From CAVWSM01 sp963757805 (GTDB taxonomy: Bacteria > Actinomycetota > Actinomycetes > Jiangellales > Jiangellaceae): a DNA stretch of 64,000 nt. Made by a program: the position numbers and the translations under genes. The stretch spans positions 1 to 64,000 of the forward strand of contig CAVWSM010000010.1 in assembly GCA_963757805.1 (NCBI GenBank), in the 5' to 3' direction. Each line of letters opens with the position of its first letter. Positions within the stretch are counted from its first letter, which is position 1. The notes under the pieces are model-generated. The model was given only the letters and a program-made list of their open reading frames with translations, ran no database searches and was not told the DNA's origin. Shown here one piece after another: positions 57,911-64,000 of the stretch.

Positions 57911-58300
57911 GTCTAGGGGGGCGCGGTGCTGGTGGCGGGTCGCGGCGCCCAGCACGACGAGTCCGAGGCCGCCGATGGTCCACGCCGCAAGCACGGCCCA
58001 GGGCGTTGCGGAGGCGGCGCCGTCGAAGAACGCGACCGACCGCAGCAGCGTGCCACCGGCACCCGGAGGCAACCACTGGCCGATCGCACCCGACGGCTGT
58101 GGGAGCAGCTCGGGCGCCGAGGCGATCCCGCTGAACGGGTTGCCGAAGAACATCAGCAGCAGGACAGCTAGACCGATCCCGCCCGCGCCGAGCACCGCTG
58201 CCAGCCCGGTCACGGTGGCCGACACCGCGAGGGCCAAGGCACCGACGGCGGCCGAGTTGGCGTAGGTAGCTACCGTGGCGAGCCCCGCGCCCCGCGGGTC
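57872..58300 (-). pseudogene. C-terminal remnant of an integral membrane protein
   Basis: About 140 residues with four hydrophobic segments (GLAVLLLMFFGNPFSG, APELLPQPSGAIGQWLPPGA, LRSVAFFDGA, ATPWAVLAAWTIGGLGLVVL) typical of the C-terminal third of large actinobacterial permease-like membrane proteins, often encoded divergently from a TetR regulator. The N-terminal two thirds are absent: to the right the sequence passes straight into a TetR remnant. The frame runs on into the 61-bp repeat (VDHGEVVGTRTK) before a stop. Confidence 0.6.
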
Positions 58301-58509
58301 GTCGGAGGCTGTCGGAACGACGTCTCGTCTTCGTCCGGGCACAGCAGGAAGGTCAGTTGCCGGGCCACGGCGATCCCGCGCGGATGAGCCAGCTGCTGTT
58401 CTCGCTCGTGCCCGGCTACATCCTCCAGCGTTTGCTCATGGGGGACGTCGACCCGAAGTCGTACGCCGCATCTTTCGAGGCGCTGGTCGGTGGCACTCGT
58501 CCCCAATGA
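58300..58509 (+). pseudogene. C-terminal remnant of a TetR-family regulator
   Basis: Reading from about 58300 gives LVFVRAQQEGQLPGHGDPAR, MSQLLFSLVPGYILQRLLMG and DVDPKSYAASFEALVGG before TGA 58507-58509. This is a clear TetR/AcrR ligand-domain C-terminus. The helix-turn-helix half is missing, because the sequence to the left belongs to the membrane-protein remnant on the other strand. This short piece is easy to miss, having no start codon at its beginning. Confidence 0.6.
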
Positions 58510-58510
58510 A

Positions 58511-58571
58511 GTTGATCATGGCGAAGACGTGGTTCCGTGAGCGGAATGATCACATCTTCGCCATGATCAAC
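58511..58571. repeat. 61-bp inverted-repeat element, copy 6
   Basis: 25-bp arms with invariant outer 12 bases and an 11-bp centre. It begins two bases after the TetR-remnant stop and ends 27 bases before the convergent permease stop. Confidence 0.9.
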
Positions 58572-58598
58572 ATGGGTAGGGGGGTTGCGCGTTTCGCG

Positions 58599-59390
58599 TT
58601 AGGCGGACTTCACCTCAGCCCGCAGGAGCCGGATGACACCGGCCACCAGCGGAACGGCAATCCAGATCAGCGACGCGACGCCGAGGTGGGCCCAGTCGGA
58701 ACCGCTCAACGCCTCGTCGAACTCGAACAGCGGCGTCTGCGCCGTGCCCAGGTCGATCCAGGGCGCGATGTCCTCGAGCGCGTTGACGAGGCTGAACACG
58801 ATGCTGAACGCCAGCGGCAGCACGAAGTAGGTCACGATCGCAGCCGCGCTGTTCATGAGGATCATGCCGAACGCGAGACCCTGGATGATCGCGCTGACCT
58901 GCAGGATCAGCACATAGCTCAGGCCCTGCCCGCCGAACGTCCACGAGCCGTTGCCGTCCTGGATGGCGGAGCCCAGCGCGTTGCCTAGGGCGGCTACGGC
59001 GAGCAGCACACCTACCGCCACCAGGCCCACGATCAAGGCGGCAAGCACCTTGGCGAGCACGACCCGTGAACGGTGTGGCTCGAGCGTGAACGTCACCAGC
59101 GCGGTGCGCTGCCCCCACTCGCTCGTAATCAGCAGGATGCCGAGGATGGGCAGCAGGAACCCTTGCGGGGTCAACGCGATGCCGGCGAAGTTGGTGAAGG
59201 TCAGATCCGCCGGCTCCGCGAAGAACAGGAACAGTGTCACCGCTGCGGTCGTCACCACGCCGATCGCGATGAACAGCCACATGCCGGCGCGGGTGTCGAT
59301 CATCTTGCGTAGCTCGACTCGAACCAGCCGGCTGAGCGGCACAGCCGGTGCGGCCCTCAGGTCCTCGATCGTCGTTGCCATGGCGCTCAT
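58599..59390 (-). CDS. ABC-2 type transporter permease
   Basis: A 263-residue membrane protein with six hydrophobic helices and the start LSRLVRVELRKMIDTRAGMW usual for ABC-2 permeases paired with NatA-type ATPases. Its ATG overlaps the stop of the ATPase gene by four bases. With it, the protein forms an exporter of unknown substrate, probably a drug, peptide or lipid. Downstream is copy 6 of the repeat. Confidence 0.85.
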   Translation of the reverse strand: MSAMATTIEDLRAAPAVPLSRLVRVELRKMIDTRAGMWLFIAIGVVTTAAVTLFLFFAEPADLTFTNFAGIALTPQGFLLPILGILLITSEWGQRTALVTFTLEPHRSRVVLAKVLAALIVGLVAVGVLLAVAALGNALGSAIQDGNGSWTFGGQGLSYVLILQVSAIIQGLAFGMILMNSAAAIVTYFVLPLAFSIVFSLVNALEDIAPWIDLGTAQTPLFEFDEALSGSDWAHLGVASLIWIAVPLVAGVIRLLRAEVKSA

Positions 59391-60286
59391 GCGGCCACTT
59401 CCTCTCGTGCGTCAGCGGCGGTGAGCTGCAGGAACATCTCTTCCAGACCGGCGCTCTCCGCGGGCCGCAACTCGCTGAGCACCACACCGGCGGCAGCCGC
59501 GGCGCGGCCAACCTCGAGAGGCTCGGCATCCACGAGGAGACCACCGCCGACCTGCGCCGAGAAGCTCAGCTCGGCCCGCTTGAGCGCCGCGGCCAGTGCC
59601 TCCGGCTCTGGCCCCCAAACAAGCGTGCCCGCCGCAGCGAGCAGCTCGGCCTTGGTCCCCCGCGCCACGATGCGGCCACGGCCGATCACGACGAGGTCGT
59701 CGGCGATGACCTCGACCTCGCGCAGCAGGTGGGAAGACAGGAACGCCGTGCCGCCACGATCGGCGAAATCACGCAGCAGACCACGCATCCAGTGGATTCC
59801 AGCCGGGTCGAGCCCGTTGGCGGGCTCATCGAGGATGAGCACGCGCGGGTCACCGAGCAATGCGTTGGCGATCCCCAGCCGCTGCCGCATGCCGAGGGAG
59901 TAGTTGCCGACGCGACGCTTGGCCTCGGCCTTGGTCAGCCCCACGAGCTCGAGCATTTCGTCGACCCGCTTGCCGTCCAGACCCATGACCTGTGCGCTGA
60001 GTGTCAGCACCTCACGCCCGGTCCGGCCGGCGTGCTGGGCCGACGCATCGAGAAGGACCCCCACAAAGGTGCCTGGGTTGGGAATCTCCGCGAAGGGGAG
60101 CCCGAAGATGGTGGTTTGCCCACTCGTCGGTGGTGTGAGCCCGACCATCATCCGCATCGTGGTGGACTTGCCAGCGCCGTTGGGACCGAGGAACCCGGTC
60201 ACCGAGCCTGGAGCCACCGTGAACGACACATCATTGACAGCGATGTGATTGCCATACCTCTTGGTAAGGCCAGCTACTTCGATCAT
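59387..60286 (-). CDS. ABC transporter ATP-binding protein
   Basis: A 299-residue ATPase: Walker A GPNGAGKS, signature YSLGMRQRLGIA, Walker B LILDEPANGLDPAG and switch His in LSSHLLREVE. The C-terminal 90 residues form the regulatory extension common in this subfamily. ATG 60286 is the start. It powers the permease encoded next. The divergent two-component system beginning at 60415 is a likely regulator, as in bacitracin-type or NatAB-type modules. Confidence 0.92.
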   Translation of the reverse strand: MIEVAGLTKRYGNHIAVNDVSFTVAPGSVTGFLGPNGAGKSTTMRMMVGLTPPTSGQTTIFGLPFAEIPNPGTFVGVLLDASAQHAGRTGREVLTLSAQVMGLDGKRVDEMLELVGLTKAEAKRRVGNYSLGMRQRLGIANALLGDPRVLILDEPANGLDPAGIHWMRGLLRDFADRGGTAFLSSHLLREVEVIADDLVVIGRGRIVARGTKAELLAAAGTLVWGPEPEALAAALKRAELSFSAQVGGGLLVDAEPLEVGRAAAAAGVVLSELRPAESAGLEEMFLQLTAADAREEVAA

Positions 60287-60414
60287 GCCCTCAATCCTTG
60301 CCTACGCCGAGGGGTCGCACATCAGCCCCAGGTCGCCAACAGATAGCCGAAGGTCTATGGGCGGTCGACTCTCGTCGGTACGCCGCCAACCGCCGCCGTG
60401 CCTACCCTGACCAC

Positions 60415-61597
60415 ATGAGCATGCGTGCACCGTCTGAGGAGCCGGTGCCGCCGCCCCCACTGAACAGGTGGCAGTCGACCTGGCGCTACCTCGTCGCGCT
60501 CCTGATCAGCGGGCTGACCTGGATAGAGGTCGTCGACGAGCAGGCGGCCGAGACGCCCTGGTTGTGGTGGCTCGAGCTGGTGGTCTTGGTCGTCGCGTTC
60601 GTCATCGCGCACTACCGGCGGCGCTTCCCGCTTCCTGTGGTCATCACGCTGTCGATCCTGGCGAGCTTCTTCGCGCTGGGCACCGGGCCTGCGGCGCTCG
60701 CCCTGGTCTCCCTGTCAACCCGCAGACTGTGGCGCGAGATCATCCCAGCCGCAGTGGTCTCCTTTGCATCGGGCGCCATCTACTCGCTCACGCATCCGGT
60801 CGACGACGGTGCGCCATGGTGGTTGCTTCTGGCCCTCAACTTGCTCGCAACCGGCGTGCTCGTCGCCATCGGTCTCTACGTCGGCGCGCGACGTGAGCTT
60901 GTCGCAAACCTTCGTGAGCGCGCGGAACGTGCCGAGACCGAGCAGGCGATGCGGGTTGCGCAAGCACGTACCAACGAACGCGCACGGATCGCCCGCGAGA
61001 TGCACGACGTGCTGGCGCACCGGATATCGCTGGTGGCGATGCATGCCGGAGCGCTGGCCTACCGCTCGGACCTGAGCCCGGAGGAAACCGCCAGGGTCGC
61101 CGGGATCATCCAGGACACCGCGCACCGGGCGCTGACCGACCTCCGTGAGGTTCTCGGCGTGCTTCGCGACGAGGAACAGCATGCCGTTCCCGAGCAGCCG
61201 CAGCCGACACTGCGCGACCTGGACTCGTTGCTGGACGACGAACGCCGAGCCGGGGCACGTATCCGCTTGCGCAACCGGGCGGCCGAGTACATCGCCGACC
61301 TGCCTGACTCGATCGGGCGCAACGCCTACCGCATCCTCCAGGAAAGTCTCACCAACGCGCGCAAGCACGCACCGCACACGCTGGTCGACGTCATCGTCGC
61401 GGGCAAGCCAGGCAAGTCGTTGATCCTGGTTGTGCACAATCCCCTGCCGATCGGCAGCGCCAACGGCACACCCGGTGCCGGGGCTCGGACTCGTCGGGCT
61501 CGCCGAACGAGCCGAGCTGAGCGGTGGCCGGCTCGACCACCGCATCACTCGGTCCGGCCTGTTCGTTGTTCGAGCGCGGCTACCATGGCCGGCGTGA
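60415..61597 (+). CDS. Sensor histidine kinase (NarL-partner type), one frame break near the end
   Basis: ATG 60415 lies seven bases after a TACCCT -10, so it may be leaderless. Five to six membrane helices (about 25-155) come first, followed by a HisKA_3 dimer domain with REMHDVLAHRISLV (phosphorylated H197) and an ATPase domain with NAYRILQESLTNARKHA. An extra C near 61469 breaks the frame. Corrected, the product ends GLGLVGLAERAELSGGRLDH with a stop at 61595-61597. Uncorrected, it runs on into the response regulator. Without the G box it would not bind ATP well. Confidence 0.82.
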
Positions 61598-62277
61598 CGC
61601 CGGACGAGTCGGGCCAGACGTCGCCGGGCATCCGGGTCGTGCTCGTCGACGACGACCCGCTCGTGCGGGCGGGTTTGTCGATGATCCTCGAAGGCGCGCC
61701 GGACATCGTCATCGTCGGTGAGGCAGGCAACGGCGCCGAGGCGCTTGACGTCGTACGTGACTCGGTCCCCGACGTGGTTCTCATGGATATCCGCATGCCA
61801 CGCATGGATGGGCTGGAGGCGACGCGGCGGCTCGTTGCGAGGCCCAGTGGACCGCAGATCATCGTGCTGACGACGTTCGATGCGGACGAGTACGTTGCAC
61901 GCGCGTTGGCCGATGGCGCGTCCGGGTTCCTGCTCAAGGACACCCGGCCCGAAGACATCGTCGACGGCGTACGGCGCGTCGCACGAGGCGAGCCGATCCT
62001 TTCACCGAGCGTCACGGCACAGCTCATCCGCAAGGTGACCGACGGTGACCGCTCCGACCGCTCGACCGAGGCGCAGGCCCTGCTGGAGCAGCTGAGTGAG
62101 CGTGAACGTGAGGTCGCCGTCGCCGTGGGGCGGGGCAGCTCCAACGCAGAGATCGCGGCCGAGCTCTACATGAGCGTCGCGACGGTGAAAGCGCACGTGT
62201 CACGAGTCATGGACAAGCTCGGCGCGGCCAACCGCGTCCAGATCGCGATGCGGGTGCATGACGCGGGGCTGGTGTGA
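61585..62277 (+). CDS. NarL/LuxR-family response regulator
   Basis: A 230-residue regulator. The receiver domain has VLVDDDPLVRAG, phosphorylation site D68 in VLMDIRMP, TTFDADEY and KDTRPED, and the LuxR helix-turn-helix has LSEREREVAVAVGRGSSNAE and VKAHVSRVMDKLG. ATG 61585 overlaps the kinase 3' end by 13 bases (GTG 61594 also possible). Its partner is the kinase just upstream and its probable targets are the divergent ABC exporter genes (inference from position). Confidence 0.9.
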   Translation: MAGVTPDESGQTSPGIRVVLVDDDPLVRAGLSMILEGAPDIVIVGEAGNGAEALDVVRDSVPDVVLMDIRMPRMDGLEATRRLVARPSGPQIIVLTTFDADEYVARALADGASGFLLKDTRPEDIVDGVRRVARGEPILSPSVTAQLIRKVTDGDRSDRSTEAQALLEQLSEREREVAVAVGRGSSNAEIAAELYMSVATVKAHVSRVMDKLGAANRVQIAMRVHDAGLV

Positions 62278-62304
62278 CGCTGCCGTACGGCTAGCGTGTG
62301 CGGC

Positions 62305-62970
62305 ATGGGACGCAACGATCTCGGCATCAGCGACGAGCTGGCGGCGTACGCCGCCGCACACAGCAAGCAGCCAGACGAGGTGCTGAAGGCACTCTCAACT
62401 GAGACGCTCGGCACGGGCCGTGCGGCGGGTATGCAGATCGGCCCGGACCAGGGCGCCCTGTTGACGATGCTGGCGCAGCTCGTCGAGGCAAGGTTCGCTG
62501 TCGAGGTCGGCACGTTCACGGGCTATTCGTCGATCTGCATCGCTCGGGGTCTCGAGCCTGATGGTCGCCTGCTGTGCTGCGACGTGAGCGAGGAGTGGAC
62601 GTCGATGGCGCGGCGCTACTGGGAGCGCGCTGGGCTAGCCGACCGGATCGAGCTGCGACTCGCGCCGGCCGCTGAGACGCTCGCCGCGTTGCCGAGGGAA
62701 CCGCACGTCGACATCGCGTTTATCGACGCCGACAAGGGCGGGTACATCACCTATTGGGAAGAGCTCGTGCCGCGGATGCGTCCCGGCGGCCTCATCGCCG
62801 TCGACAACGTGCTGTGGAGCGGGCGGGTGGTCGACTCATCGGGCAACGACGCGGACACCGTTGCCATCAGGGCGTTCAACGACCATGCCGCAGCCGACGC
62901 CCGGATGAACGTCGTCGTGCTGCCCGTCGGGGACGGCGTCACGCTGGCCCGCCGGCGCATGGACGACTGA
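62305..62970 (+). CDS. SAM-dependent O-methyltransferase (catechol/caffeoyl-CoA type)
   Basis: A 221-residue methyltransferase: VEVGTFTGYSSICIARGL binds SAM, DIAFIDADKGGYITYWEEL carries the metal-binding Asp residues, and LIAVDNVLWSGRVVD completes the site. It would methylate a catechol-like hydroxyl. ATG 62305 is seven bases after a TAGCGT -10, suggesting a leaderless message. It stands alone. Confidence 0.9.
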   Translation: MGRNDLGISDELAAYAAAHSKQPDEVLKALSTETLGTGRAAGMQIGPDQGALLTMLAQLVEARFAVEVGTFTGYSSICIARGLEPDGRLLCCDVSEEWTSMARRYWERAGLADRIELRLAPAAETLAALPREPHVDIAFIDADKGGYITYWEELVPRMRPGGLIAVDNVLWSGRVVDSSGNDADTVAIRAFNDHAAADARMNVVVLPVGDGVTLARRRMDD

Positions 62971-62977
62971 GCGCGCG

Positions 62978-64000
62978 TCACGTCAGCGGGAACGGCGGCT
63001 GCCACCACCACGGCTCGTCGCGCAGCTCGACCCGCTCCACCCATTTCACCCACCAGAAGCCGCGTCGCCCCGGCGCCACCAGCCGCACGGGTGCACCATG
63101 GCCCGGCGATATCGGCTGGCCCGCAGCGTGCGTCGCGAGCAGCAGCCGCTCAGCATCGCTGATCGGGAACCGCCTCCGATAGCCCGTGGCGGATACGACA
63201 TCGATGCTGCGGGCTGTCGCATCCGTCGGCAGCAGCCGGTCCAGCCGAAGGCCTCGCCAGTCCTGTATCGCGTACCAGCCGCCGGTGCAGTCCAGCACGG
63301 TACGAAACTCATCGGTCGCCGCGGCAAGCTCGTCGAGCTCGATCTGCCGCGTCATGGAGCCATCGGTGATGGTGAGCCGCCACCCGGATTGGTCGATCGA
63401 CTGGACCGTGTCGTCGAACCACTGCGTCACCGGCATGGCCGCCGGGTCGTCCGATCCCCGCTCGTGTGAACCCGTCGACCGACGGTCGCTGCCCGGCAGG
63501 CTCGCGAGCGCGGCGACGCGCTCGGTGCCGACGTACAGCGCCGTCGACGCCCCGACGAGCGCGCCGGCCCCGAGGACGTGGCGCCGGGAGACGTCCACCC
63601 GGTGCAGCGGCTGCCGGTGCTCCCATACGTGGAAGAGGAACAGTGGTACGGCGACGAGCGCAGCGCCGACGTGCACCTGCATTGCTGTGAGGCCGAAAAG
63701 GCCCGCGTAGCCGCCCACGGCATGCAGCACCCCTGTGAGGAGCGCGAGCGCCACCAGGAAGCCAAGCGCGATCTCCAGCCATGGCCGCATGCCACTCCGC
63801 CGACGGGCCGCGCGCCGTACGACGATGCGCTTCCACGGCACGAGGACGACGACGGCCAGGCCCGCAATGGCGTGCGCAGCGGTGACGATCGCAGCCGCGC
63901 CCGGGGTCCCGACACCGAAGGCGAGCCACCCCGTGGCGAACGCGAGTGTGAGCACGCCGAACAGCGCGATATTCGTACGCCGCCCCGCCCGAAGCCGGAT
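62978..64000 (-). CDS. Membrane-anchored molybdopterin-type oxidoreductase, N-terminus beyond window
   Basis: The frame is open to the right edge, so only the C-terminal 340 residues are seen. Four membrane helices come first (TLAFATGWLAFGVG to VHVGAALVAVPLFLFHVW) with conserved His residues resembling a cytochrome-b-like domain. They are followed by a twin-Arg-like VSRRHVLGAGALVG and a domain of the sulfite-oxidase/YedY molybdopterin fold (FRTVLDCTGGWYAIQDWRG, where Cys may be the molybdenum ligand, and GHGAPVRLVAPGRRGFWWVKW). It probably oxidises or reduces a small compound at the membrane. Confidence 0.75.
   Translation of the reverse strand: MRLRAGRRTNIALFGVLTLAFATGWLAFGVGTPGAAAIVTAAHAIAGLAVVVLVPWKRIVVRRAARRRSGMRPWLEIALGFLVALALLTGVLHAVGGYAGLFGLTAMQVHVGAALVAVPLFLFHVWEHRQPLHRVDVSRRHVLGAGALVGASTALYVGTERVAALASLPGSDRRSTGSHERGSDDPAAMPVTQWFDDTVQSIDQSGWRLTITDGSMTRQIELDELAAATDEFRTVLDCTGGWYAIQDWRGLRLDRLLPTDATARSIDVVSATGYRRRFPISDAERLLLATHAAGQPISPGHGAPVRLVAPGRRGFWWVKWVERVELRDEPWWWQPPFPLT

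Noticed and set aside
58275..58988. Rightward open frame of 237 codons crossing repeat copy 6
   Set aside because: It is not in the TetR frame, runs antisense through the permease gene and has no family-like sequence.
60298..62277. A single hybrid histidine kinase-response regulator
   Set aside because: The join has low-complexity Arg/Pro sequence. A one-base correction near 61469 gives a normal kinase C-terminus with its own stop, so these are two genes.

Overview
The window is high-GC DNA from an actinobacterium. A BldC-type regulator, a DUF3073 protein, a purF/purM neighbourhood, a valine-dehydrogenase-like gene, a mycothiol-dependent-isomerase-fold protein and a monoderm-type type IV pilus cluster (PilM/N/O but no PilP/PilQ) all point there. 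A Nocardioidaceae-like member of the Propionibacteriales is my best guess, made from gene content only.

Layout. 1-5041: the end of a WhiG/FliA-type sigma factor, then four pilin-like genes, several with broken frames. 5100-8200: a matrixin-like protease, a UbiA prenyltransferase and an unknown protein. 8200-9560: a secreted unknown and a MazF/antitoxin pair. 9650-19051: the pilus machine, with a leftward operon (pilT2, an unknown, pilB, pilT, pilC) diverging from a rightward one (pilM, pilN, pilO, pilD). 19024-21842: an FtsH-like protease and a membrane protein. 21903-28736: glycerol and dihydroxyacetone use (dhaK-dhaL-dhaM, glpK, glpF, glpD). 28746-38089: bldC, an unknown, vdh, a DUF3073 gene, a DUF559-like gene, purM and purF. 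Between purM and purF sits an inserted cassette of an ATP-grasp ligase and an astacin-fold protein that carries four Lys/Asp-rich repeats. 38100-46900: a MarR/FMN-reductase pair, a serine hydrolase, a large secreted nuclease, an acetamidase and a chitinase. 47000-57829: hydrolases, a beta-helix protein, an HD-GYP/LuxR protein, a peptidase, a flavoenzyme, a lipoprotein and others. 57850-62277: a scarred TetR/transporter locus, an ABC exporter and a two-component system. The window ends in an O-methyltransferase and the 3' part of a membrane-anchored oxidoreductase.

The strongest candidate for something new is the purM-purF cassette (33812-36093). A ligase of the graspetide-maturase type is translationally coupled to an astacin zinc-protease domain that carries four copies of an F-K-K-x-R-D-D-like repeat. 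I read it as a precursor-protease fusion for an omega-linked peptide. The second is a family of six 61-bp inverted-repeat elements (31582, 32641, 46904, 47756, 57850, 58511). They lie in three close pairs, each pair bracketing one short segment, and all sit at gene 3' ends.

Reading-frame breaks are unevenly spread. About 20 apparent indels fall in 0-4 kb, at 14.8 kb, and in 41-62 kb, while roughly 26 kb from 15 to 41 kb shows none. I give such genes one span each and say where the frame changes. I see no tRNA, rRNA, CRISPR array, insertion sequence or phage gene. No stretch longer than 300 bases lacks a gene or remnant.
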